From positions 1 to 6,850 of the forward strand of contig JAISQS010000190.1 of the NCBI GenBank assembly GCA_031274045.1: a stretch of 6,850 bases of DNA, read 5' to 3'. The notes beneath the pieces were generated by a model that made no database searches, was not told the origin of the DNA, and worked only from the letters and a program-made list of their open reading frames with translations. Below, one piece after another: positions 1 to 5,650 of this stretch. Positions within the stretch are counted from its first letter, which is position 1, and the number at the start of each line of letters is the position of its first letter. The translations under genes and the position numbers were made by a program. Source of the stretch: Planctomycetaceae bacterium. Lineage in GTDB: Bacteria > Planctomycetota > Planctomycetia > Pirellulales > Thermoguttaceae.

Positions 1-33
1 GCTGCGCTCCGCTTGCACGGGGTTATCAATGTT

Positions 34-50
34 CAACACCTCCGGTGTTG
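34..50. repeat. GC-rich hairpin at window edge
   Basis: A 7-bp perfect inverted repeat, CAACACC at 34-40 and GGTGTTG at 44-50, is separated by TCC. It sits in a short GC-rich patch (1-50) that contrasts sharply with the AT-rich DNA after it. It may be the end of an interspersed repeat, or a terminator-like hairpin belonging to something left of the window. No T-tract of terminator quality follows on either strand, so its role is unknown. Confidence 0.35.
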
Positions 51-377
51 TTTTAGTCCAAACCACACACGTAAATAAAACGATTTGATCCACCAACACG
101 AAAATATTAACGAAAATAACCCCCCACAAAATCCGAAATAATCAGAAAAATTACACTTTCACGACAACACAATAAATCTCGTTGACGTTAAATTGTAAAA
201 GTTGGAAGCCGGTTTTAATAATCCATAAGATGCTTTTTTTTGAGAATACAAAACAAGCAAAATAAACAAAACATGACGAAATAATTTTTAACACGAAACA
301 CGCCAAAAAACGAAATTCGCGAAAGTGATTTTAAAATCGGCTACCTTACGATGCCAACCTTTCTGTTGTTTCAATGT
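51..377. other. non-coding stretch downstream of the Nudix gene
   Basis: This AT-rich stretch has no convincing open frame on either strand. It lies downstream of the minus-strand Nudix gene and should hold that transcript's 3' end. I see no classic terminator (GC-rich hairpin plus T-run) in the right orientation. The only structure is the degenerate inverted repeat listed at 201-358 and small perfect palindromes such as GATTTTAAAATC at 327-338. Confidence 0.5.
201..358. repeat. degenerate inverted repeat
   Basis: The left arm GTTGG-A-AGCCGGTTTTAATAATC (201-223) is matched on the opposite strand by the right arm (327-358). The reverse complement of that arm reads GTTGG, an 11-base insert, then AGCCGATTTTAAAATC. 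The AGCCG-to-ATC part matches at all but two or three positions. It could be a decayed palindromic element or the 3' structure of the Nudix/resB transcript. The signal is weak because the DNA is AT-rich, where chance palindromes are common. Confidence 0.3.
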
Positions 378-1004
378 TTATTTGAAGAGTGATTCGATGC
401 AGATTGATGACCATGATTCGAATTGGGACAAGTCTTTTAGCATTTCTTTGACCGGCACGAAACCGGATTCTATCAAGTCTTTTTCATTTGACTGCACAAG
501 CGGCGCATCAAGCTCAAACAAATGAACAATCCCCAAATGAACCGAACCAACCTCCGTCCGATCATCATTGATCAACCCAACACACGACTCCCTAAACGAC
601 GCACCAACCACCACCTCCTCCCGCAACTCCCGCAACATCCCCTCACGATAAAAATCCACCGAACCAACAACTCCTGAACCACAGGCAACTCCCAAATCCT
701 CCGACGATATATGACCACCAACTCCAACACTCCGCTTACTATGCAGCCTTTGCTCACCCATTCCTTTGCCGCGAACGTATTGGAAAAGTTGAATTTGTCC
801 GTCCGAATCAATATACGAAAAAATCATATACGGAATCAATTGCTTAAAACCTAAATCCGTCTCAACCTCACTTCGCGGTCGAAATGAAACGTTGTCAGGC
901 GAAAGCAGCTCATCACGATACCTCGCAACTTCACGCGAAAAACCATTAAAATAACCAAGACGATGAAATAACTCCACCGGAATCACCAACACATTTTCTT
1001 CCAT
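378..1004 (-). CDS. Nudix-family hydrolase (predicted phosphoesterase)
   Basis: A 208-residue soluble protein with a recognisable Nudix core. GGHI at residues 96-99 opens the Nudix loop, and the catalytic metal-binding helix is seen as R-E-L-R-E-E at 125-130 inside YREGMLRELREEV. The canonical G-x5-E spacing before this helix is loosened by an insertion (about residues 100-118), and D117 sits where the family usually has glutamate. The following GLINDD...VGSVHLGIVH (143-161) resembles the MutT-like predicted phosphoesterase group COG4112 as I remember it; that assignment is from memory. Nudix enzymes cleave nucleoside diphosphates linked to another moiety, but the substrate cannot be read from sequence. 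There is no signal peptide or membrane segment, so it is probably cytoplasmic. It lies 129 bp downstream of resB on the same strand, with only a weak GAGAGA ribosome-binding site before the ATG. Co-transcription is possible, but a functional link to cytochrome maturation is not evident. Confidence 0.85.
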   Translation of the reverse strand: MEENVLVIPVELFHRLGYFNGFSREVARYRDELLSPDNVSFRPRSEVETDLGFKQLIPYMIFSYIDSDGQIQLFQYVRGKGMGEQRLHSKRSVGVGGHISSEDLGVACGSGVVGSVDFYREGMLRELREEVVVGASFRESCVGLINDDRTEVGSVHLGIVHLFELDAPLVQSNEKDLIESGFVPVKEMLKDLSQFESWSSICIESLFK

Positions 1005-1082
1005 AAACTATCTCTCAAAAATCATTCAATTGTTTTCAAAATCAATCACACAAAAATACTAACTTGCTAACTTGATCTCTTG

Positions 1083-1134
1083 CTCACTCACTCATTCATT
1101 CACTCACTCACTCACTCACTCACTCGCTCGCTCT
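1083..1134. repeat. tetranucleotide microsatellite, 13 units
   Basis: Thirteen uninterrupted 4-bp units on the plus strand: three CTCA, two TTCA, five CTCA, two CTCG and one CTCT. The array fills the left part of the resB-Nudix gap and its last base overlaps the resB stop codon (complement of 1134-1136). Read in the gene direction it is (TGAG)n. Because 4 and 3 are coprime, TGA appears in every frame every 12 bases, so unit gain or loss cannot extend resB. It could alter spacing within the resB-Nudix transcript or upstream of the Nudix gene. Confidence 0.9.
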
Positions 1135-3314
1135 CATTTTTTCGCTGTTCTCTTGCCGTAAAAAAACCACGCTATCCCAAAAAGCAACATAAAACTGCCA
1201 AGATACTTCAACCCTCTGCCGGGATCCGAGTTTATTGAGAGTGTACTCATATAAATACTTTCGCGTGGCATCGTCTCCCAATCAAAAATTTTGCCGTCAT
1301 ACAACTCGTGAAATCTGTAATCTCCCGGATGAAACGGTCCGCTGAATTCTGATTGATAGATTCGGTATCGTTTTCCGCCGTTGCCTTTGAATACGGCTGG
1401 TTGGTTCATTGCGATGGTGACGTTTTCTTTTAGTGTGGTGAATTCGTTTTGTGATTGTGTTATTCCTTGACTTTTTCCGTCTCTCTTTTTTATGTTTACA
1501 AAATCTACCAGACTTGAGTAATGCGATGCCATTCTCGTTCCGGGTTCAGTTCGTTTCTCAAATCTTTTTAGAAATATTCCAAATCCGAGTTCGACGTTGA
1601 CGTAATTCCATTCGATACTGACGGTGCGTCCTTTGCCGCAGACGTATCTTATTTGATCGCTCTCCGGTTTCGACGGACCCAGCATCGGCGCAACAGCCCG
1701 CAACCAAAACTTGTCCACAATCCCATCAACCGTAACTTGCAACAAAACCCATTGCGTCCCCGTTACCATCCGCCCGACCTTCTGCGGCACAATCCGAACT
1801 CCGGGCAAATCATGCGGCTCATACCAATCAAGACGAACCTCAACCTCTTGCTCACTACCCGCCCCAAGCGTAAATGCAGGCTTGCTGCCCGGCGGATTCA
1901 TCTTCAAAGGATCAGGAACTACTCCAACCTCAACAACATCACGACCATTCCAAAATTTATAATAAATCTGCTTGTCCGGTGCCTGCATAAATTCTATTCG
2001 GGGCAACGACATTTGATTTATAGTTGCATCAGGAACATATTCCGAACGATGCTCTTTGAGCAACACCGGATCAACCCAATACGACGCAAATACACCAAAC
2101 GCGGCAGCATGAACATTTATCTCAGGCTTTTCAGCGTTGACAAAAATTGTCCGCCGCTCACCCGAAGCCGCAACCAACGCAAACCGCAGCAACAAACCAC
2201 GTCCAACAAAATTGACATCAGCAATATTGAAATCCGTCCCCGAAATACGATAAGACTTCCCACCCTCCGTTTCGCCAACAAGTTTGTCAACATCAATAAA
2301 ATGATTACGCCCGTCAATAAATAATATCAATTGACCCCAATTTCCAAAACTTGTACTCTTATTCGGCTTGGCAATTTTGAACGCTTCCAATTCGGCGGTA
2401 GATGTTGTTACGTGAAAGCAGACGCGTTCGCCGCCGAACATCTCAACATGCGATCCCCGCAACTCTATCGGCATAAAATTATTCGGCTCAGGAACTGATA
2501 ACTCAACCGTCTCCCAATTGCGGGCAAGTTCACGCACCTCGCCAAGCTCCGTTTCCTCTCGGCGAATTTGCTTCCACAATAAATTTAACTTCATCGGTGA
2601 AACCCGACGCATTGCCGCACTCGCATAAAAATCAAGCACCTCAACATTGACACCACCCAAATTGTCCGGCAACGAAAGTTTGCCCGTATCACGATGACCA
2701 AGTTGAAGCGCAATCCATAACGTATCACGATAATTCTGAACATCACGGCTAAGTTTATTGTCACTCCGATACTCGTCCCAATTGAACGGACCCGGCTCAA
2801 AATCAACCAAACTCGTAACCCTCTTGCCCGACGCGGAGCTTATTGGAATACTCTCAATCGTGAATTGTTGGCTATCGGTTTTGACTGCATATTCGCTGGC
2901 GATTCCTTCGGGAATAGTTATCTGAGCCTCCTCGCCCCACAACCAAGTCATCGCCGCACCCGCCAAAAGAATAAGAATACCACCATGCGAAAAAAGAAAC
3001 GGTAAATGCTCACGCCGATAAGGAACACGGCAAAGTACCGAACAAAGAATATTCAACCCAAATATCGCAAGAAGCAACACAAACCAACGACTACCATAAA
3101 TCGCAAACATCGCAACCCGCCGCCCATAAGAAGATTCAATCAACGTTCCCCAAGCAAGCAAACCAACAAGAATTACCATCACAACTATACCAAACGTAAG
3201 CGAACCAAACAGACGCAAAAACGAAAAAACAGACAACCCGTGACTTTGAACTGCATTAACAGCACCCCGATCTTCAATATCCTTAACCTCCACTCCTTCG
3301 CGATTTTTTGACAT
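1134..3314 (-). CDS. resB: cytochrome c biogenesis protein ResB (System II)
   Basis: A 726-residue membrane protein of the ResB/CcsB family. In System II cytochrome c maturation, ResB works with ResC/CcsA to carry haem across the cytoplasmic membrane and attach it to CXXCH apocytochromes. Residues count from the ATG at 3314. Three N-terminal membrane segments lie at about 39-59 (LTFGIVVMVILVGLLAWGTL), 77-96 and 106-126. The motifs YGSRWF, NILCSVLCRVPYRREHLPFLFSHGG and ITIPEG match planctomycete ResB proteins; H110 of SHGG is a conserved histidine. A long extracytoplasmic domain follows (about 130-700), then a last helix at about 704-720 (YLGSFMLLFGIAWFFYG). No WWD-type CcsA domain is fused at the C-terminus, and no ccsA lies in the window. 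A TTG two codons upstream (3320) is also open, but the ATG is preferred: AATAGG stands seven bases before it. The tail contacts the tetranucleotide array. Confidence 0.9.
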   Translation of the reverse strand: MSKNREGVEVKDIEDRGAVNAVQSHGLSVFSFLRLFGSLTFGIVVMVILVGLLAWGTLIESSYGRRVAMFAIYGSRWFVLLLAIFGLNILCSVLCRVPYRREHLPFLFSHGGILILLAGAAMTWLWGEEAQITIPEGIASEYAVKTDSQQFTIESIPISSASGKRVTSLVDFEPGPFNWDEYRSDNKLSRDVQNYRDTLWIALQLGHRDTGKLSLPDNLGGVNVEVLDFYASAAMRRVSPMKLNLLWKQIRREETELGEVRELARNWETVELSVPEPNNFMPIELRGSHVEMFGGERVCFHVTTSTAELEAFKIAKPNKSTSFGNWGQLILFIDGRNHFIDVDKLVGETEGGKSYRISGTDFNIADVNFVGRGLLLRFALVAASGERRTIFVNAEKPEINVHAAAFGVFASYWVDPVLLKEHRSEYVPDATINQMSLPRIEFMQAPDKQIYYKFWNGRDVVEVGVVPDPLKMNPPGSKPAFTLGAGSEQEVEVRLDWYEPHDLPGVRIVPQKVGRMVTGTQWVLLQVTVDGIVDKFWLRAVAPMLGPSKPESDQIRYVCGKGRTVSIEWNYVNVELGFGIFLKRFEKRTEPGTRMASHYSSLVDFVNIKKRDGKSQGITQSQNEFTTLKENVTIAMNQPAVFKGNGGKRYRIYQSEFSGPFHPGDYRFHELYDGKIFDWETMPRESIYMSTLSINSDPGRGLKYLGSFMLLFGIAWFFYGKRTAKK

Positions 3315-3369
3315 ATACAAACCTATTGGATTTATTGTTTACATTTAAGATTTATTGACACTCACAACA

Positions 3370-3440
3370 GCATCAATAACACCGACATCAACAACACACA
3401 ACATCAACAACACGACAGCAACATCAATAACACCGACATC
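3370..3440. repeat. 19-bp direct repeat with 51-bp period
   Basis: CATCAATAACACCGACATC occurs at 3371-3389 and again, identical, at 3422-3440. Between them run degenerate ACATCAACAACAC-like units, so the whole looks like a partly decayed short tandem array. It lies 56 bp upstream of the resB start, in the region that should hold its promoter. The sequence has a low-complexity CA/A composition. Whether it is regulatory or simply a decaying satellite cannot be told. Confidence 0.7.
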
Positions 3441-3652
3441 GGCGCGTAATTATACTCTCTCACATCGAACTGGTAAGGCAGTACCGCCCGACTATGTAAT
3501 TGAGTGTTATTAGGTTCGCGTTGGGTTGCTTTTGTTCTGATAACGATAGGGTAATAATAATTGTACGCAAAGAACTTGGTAGTAGAACGAGTTCGAGATG
3601 AAATCTGATTCAATCACACGATCAAAAATATAATTTGTTGTACTTTGAAAAT
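3441..3652. other. intergenic, no gene recognised
   Basis: This lies between the divergent resB and orphan genes. A 69-codon minus-strand frame crosses it and the direct repeat, but it has no ribosome-binding site or protein-like composition. The string AACTGGTAAG at 3469-3478 recurs at 3722-3731, the edge of the palindromic element, and could be a scrap of the same repeat. No tRNA-like cloverleaf or terminator was found. Confidence 0.4.
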
Positions 3653-3715
3653 GGCTCTTTTATATTTTTTTGTTGGTACACTAACATAAAATAATAAAGA
3701 GTTTTTGGAAAACTG

Positions 3716-3915
3716 AACCGTAACTGGTAAGCAATTTCCCCTCTCTTAATAACCAACGAAGTCCCCCCGTGCGCGCCCTTATCCCTTATCCCTTATCCCT
3801 TATTGTTTGAGTCGTGGCGTGACCGTGAGCTTTATGCGTAACGAATAAGGGGATAAGGGCGCGTGCGGGGGAGCTTCGTTAGTTATTAAGGGAGCAGGAA
3901 ACTGTTACCCGGTTG
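3716..3915. mobile_element. MITE-like palindromic element
   Basis: A 200-bp inverted repeat with no coding capacity. The left end AACCGTAACTGG...TTTCC and the right end (opposite strand AACCGGGTAACAGTTTCC) correspond. CTTAATAAC-(C/T)-AACGAAG, near 3745-3760, is repeated in inverted form near 3874-3890. The innermost stem CGCGCCCTTATCCC at 3772-3785 pairs perfectly with 3850-3863. A third copy of the end sequence occurs at 6816-6847 (29 of 32 positions identical to 3722-3753), which shows the unit is dispersed. No transposase gene is present, so it would have to be mobilised in trans. I cannot define target-site duplications with confidence. As RNA it would form a long hairpin between resB and the orphan gene. 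Confidence 0.7.
3776..3803. repeat. heptanucleotide array (CCCTTAT)4
   Basis: Four perfect consecutive copies of CCCTTAT lie in the left half of the palindromic element. The right half carries only about two equivalents (AATAAGGGGATAAGGG, 3844-3859), so the array seems to have expanded on one arm. Such short heptamers can change number by slippage. It lies in non-coding DNA, so no reading frame is affected. Confidence 0.9.
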
Positions 3916-4112
3916 CGAATTGGTTTGAGTAATGTTGATTGGTTTTTTATACCATGCAGGGCTACAATTTATCGTAACACGCTTTTATATTTTGTTTTAA
4001 CGCATCAACAAGAAACGATAAAAGAGCCAAAATATTTTCATTGTTTGATGAAGGATTACAAATTTGGTTTAGAATTTTTGCAACAACACATAAATTTTTA
4101 AGGAGCAATTAA

Positions 4113-5057
4113 ATGAATAAAAAGCATTTTGTTTCAGGTTGTATTATCGCATTTTTGCTGATACTCCCTCTTATTACGTATTCTTTTAGAAGACATCAGG
4201 AGGTAATGATAGATAACGCGGACTACAAGCAAACTGATCAATTTGTTCAAACTCACTTAGGAAGAACTGCTGAACAAATAAAAATGCTCCAAAAAGAAGA
4301 TATAAAACAATCCTTTGAAAACCTCATTGATAGTCAACAGTATTCGTATCCGGGCTATTTCTGCGAGGTTAAGGGGGCATCTATTGATCTGGAGACATTA
4401 TTAAGCACAAGGAGATTTTTGAAAATTTTCCAACAATTCCAAAAACTCAATAATAATCAGTCTGAAATTTACCTAAAAGACTTTTCCGAACAAGCGGTAA
4501 AAGACTTTGAAGATTCTTCGCAATACATACTCAGTCAACAAGATAATTCAATATCGGCTAAAAGAAAAATTAATATGATGGGTGCTAAGTATAAAATTTG
4601 TACAGCAATGCTATTAGCCGCCAATAAAGGCGATGGCAAAAAGGTTGCTGAGTTATTTCAAAATATGAATAGTACCATTGAGAGAACATTAGAACATATT
4701 GAATCAAAAAAAAATTTATTTGATAAAAATTTTGCTGGCATAATTAAATCAATAATGTCGTTAGACAAAGACTGTATATTAAGTATTATTATTTACACGT
4801 CAACCGTAAAGAAATTGAATTTAAAAAACATAACCGAATTAAAAGATAAACTTATTAAAAAAGAAATACCGTTGGTGAATTGGGAAGCGCAAAACACTTA
4901 TTACGATATTCTTCACCAGCAAAGCTATTTTGCCATTGATAAATCAGCAATCTTTGATAACTTTAATGTCTATTATATTCCAAGTGGTAGTAGTGACATT
5001 ACTAACAATTTTGAAGCAATAATAAATACAACCATTTCAAATTTAAAAAACAATTAG
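4113..5057 (+). CDS. hypothetical membrane-anchored or secreted protein
   Basis: I do not recognise this 314-residue protein. Its N-terminus MNKKH is followed by a hydrophobic stretch (about 7-23, VSGCIIAFLLILPLITY) and then RRH, which fits a signal-anchor or uncleaved signal peptide with the rest outside the cytoplasm. V7-S8-G9-C10 superficially resembles a lipobox, but it comes before the hydrophobic core rather than after it. The remainder is mostly polar, rich in K, N, Q and I, and looks largely helical (for example 165-215 and 230-250). No catalytic motif, repeat or metal-binding cluster stands out. The start is well supported by AAGGAG at 4100-4105, seven bases before the ATG. Base composition is clearly more AT-rich than resB and the Nudix gene, and palindromic elements flank it on both sides, which is compatible with acquisition by transfer. 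Its stop overlaps the ribosome-binding site of the interrupted frame at 5069. Confidence 0.8.
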   Translation: MNKKHFVSGCIIAFLLILPLITYSFRRHQEVMIDNADYKQTDQFVQTHLGRTAEQIKMLQKEDIKQSFENLIDSQQYSYPGYFCEVKGASIDLETLLSTRRFLKIFQQFQKLNNNQSEIYLKDFSEQAVKDFEDSSQYILSQQDNSISAKRKINMMGAKYKICTAMLLAANKGDGKKVAELFQNMNSTIERTLEHIESKKNLFDKNFAGIIKSIMSLDKDCILSIIIYTSTVKKLNLKNITELKDKLIKKEIPLVNWEAQNTYYDILHQQSYFAIDKSAIFDNFNVYYIPSGSSDITNNFEAIINTTISNLKNN

Positions 5058-5068
5058 GAGAAAATTTT

Positions 5069-5146
5069 ATGAGAAAACAATCTCAACTTTGCATTTTGGT
5101 AATATATCAGCGAAATATCCGCTTTAATCAACATCCTTATTTATAA
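5069..5146 (+). pseudogene. interrupted gene start, 25-codon stub
   Basis: An ATG stands eight bases after GGAG, and this ribosome-binding site overlaps the TAG stop of the preceding gene, a tightly coupled arrangement typical of a real downstream gene. The frame (MRKQSQLCILV...) runs only 25 codons. From codon 10-11 onwards it lies inside the terminal repeat of the palindromic element that begins at 5098. The likely reading is a former gene cut off by that insertion, with only about 10 original codons left. The start region TTAGGAGAAAA...ATG resembles that of the DUF1559 gene at 5651, so it may have been a related gene; this is a guess. A genuine 25-residue peptide is the alternative. Confidence 0.4.
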
Positions 5147-5371
5147 CCTTATTTTTCCTAACAAAACAACCTTAGTAGCCATTGACAATAAAAAATTTCA
5201 ACCTTATTTATTTAGTAGCGAGTTTTTAGTTTTTAGTGGATTGACACTGAAAACTAAAAACTGACTACTAAAAACTAATCGCGCTACTAAGGTTGTTTTT
5301 GTAAGAAAATCGGGTCGTAAATAAGGTTTGTTTTTTCCACAGTGCTGAAGTATTTCACTGATGTATTACCC
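5098..5371. mobile_element. nested MITE-like palindromic element
   Basis: Terminal inverted repeats are GGTAATATATCAGCGAAATA at 5098-5117 and its partner at 5351-5370, whose reverse complement is GGTAATACATCAGTGAAATA (18 of 20 identical). Inside is a second inverted pair: AACCTTATTT...ACAAAACAACCTTAGTAGC at 5145-5179 against 5283-5328 read on the other strand. A partial direct copy, CAACCTTATTTATTTAGTAGC, lies at 5199-5219. A central hairpin sits at 5221-5262. It contains no transposase or sizeable frame. It separates the orphan gene and its stub from the DUF1559 gene, and as RNA the structure could end upstream transcription. Whether it is one element or nested insertions is unresolved. It differs in sequence from the 3716-3915 element. 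Confidence 0.65.
5221..5262 (+). repeat. 18-bp-stem hairpin at element centre
   Basis: AGTTTTTAGTTTTTAGTG at 5221-5238 pairs with CACTGAAAACTAAAAACT at 5245-5262, 17 of 18 positions, around a 6-base loop GATTGA. A further partial copy, ACTAAAAACTAAT, follows at 5267-5279, so alternative pairings exist. It is AT-rich and not followed directly by a T-run. I call it a structural part of the palindromic element rather than a proven terminator. Confidence 0.75.
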
Positions 5372-5613
5372 GTAATCAATATTCAGACAATTTGCAAAAC
5401 CTAAAGACCTATTGTGTTTTTTTGCAAATTTATGTACTATTCCCGCAATGGTTATGTTTGGGTTGGATGAATTGGTTGTGAGAAATTTTTTTGTTGTTGT
5501 GGTTGCGGATAATTCATCTTGATTCAAATATGGTGTTGCCGTTTTACAAATTTTGTCGATACGTTCCTTATGAAATTGTGGGGCGGGTTTGTATTGCGGT
5601 GGTGTTAAGTTAG
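5372..5613 (+). other. intergenic, upstream region of the DUF1559 gene
   Basis: T/G-rich non-coding DNA with only very short frames lacking ribosome-binding sites. It should hold the promoter of the DUF1559 gene. A possible pair is TTGCGG at 5594-5599 and TACAAA at 5616-5621, 16 bases apart, but the match is poor and promoter consensus in planctomycetes is uncertain. TTTACAAA occurs once alone (5543-5550) and again as half of the palindrome at 5614-5631. Confidence 0.4.
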
Positions 5614-5631
5614 TTTACAAATGTTTGTAAA
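5614..5631. promoter_or_regulatory. operator-like perfect palindrome
   Basis: TTTACAAA-TG-TTTGTAAA is a perfect 8-bp-arm inverted repeat ending six bases before the ribosome-binding site of the DUF1559 gene. Its size and position suit a dimeric repressor site or a 5'-UTR hairpin that would mask initiation. A lone half-site at 5543-5550 supports a protein-binding reading slightly. No regulator is identifiable in the window. Confidence 0.45.
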
Positions 5632-5637
5632 AAAGTT

Positions 5638-5643
5638 AGGAGA
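5638..5643 (+). promoter_or_regulatory. ribosome-binding site fixing the ATG at 5651
   Basis: AGGAGA stands seven bases before ATG 5651, ideal Shine-Dalgarno spacing. It is the only good initiation signal upstream of the prepilin sequence. It therefore decides that translation is meant to start here, 55 codons before the prepilin cleavage site and in the reading frame that the G-tract disconnects. Confidence 0.75.
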
Positions 5644-5650
5644 AAAAATT

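Larger units (their letters stand above)
3653..4028. repeat. outer inverted repeat enclosing the MITE-like palindrome
   Basis: The left arm 3653-3675 begins GGCTCTTTTAT and ends TTGTTG. It matches the reverse complement of 4006-4028 at 20 of 23 positions. The flanks also agree, with GAAAAT just outside both arms (offset by a 5-base ATTTT on the right). The two arms are centred close to the inner palindrome at 3716-3915, so the structures are concentric. Either the whole 376 bp is one degenerate palindromic element, or a younger element was inserted into an older one. The right part also forms the leader region of the orphan gene. Confidence 0.55.

Noticed and set aside
1653..2324. Long plus-strand open frame of 223 codons opposite resB
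   Set aside because: It lies wholly within the antisense of resB, has a very basic, R/N/P-rich composition typical of antisense reading, and has no family signature.
378..3314. Functional coupling of the Nudix protein with cytochrome c maturation
   Set aside because: Same strand and adjacency alone do not support it. The gap is 129 bp with a microsatellite, and no biochemical link between these families is known to me.
3404..3613. 69-codon minus-strand open frame upstream of resB
   Set aside because: It has no ribosome-binding site, overlaps the low-complexity direct repeats, and has no recognisable protein character. It is most likely a chance frame in intergenic DNA.
3441..3620. Possible tRNA or structured RNA around GTTCGAGATGAAATC
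   Set aside because: Only a T-loop-like string is present. No acceptor stem or anticodon arm can be paired at the right distances.
3776..3803. CCCTTAT heptamers as telomere-like sequence or a CRISPR array
   Set aside because: The units are contiguous with no spacers and only four copies occur, inside a palindrome. Neither explanation fits.
3913..4101. 62-codon plus-strand frame before the orphan gene, with an internal ATG at 4048
   Set aside because: It starts with TTG inside the palindromic element, covers the outer repeat arm, has no ribosome-binding site at either start, and ends over the Shine-Dalgarno of the orphan gene.
4134..4142. VSGC near the N-terminus of the orphan protein as a lipobox
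   Set aside because: Cys10 precedes the hydrophobic core instead of following it, so signal peptidase II processing there is implausible.
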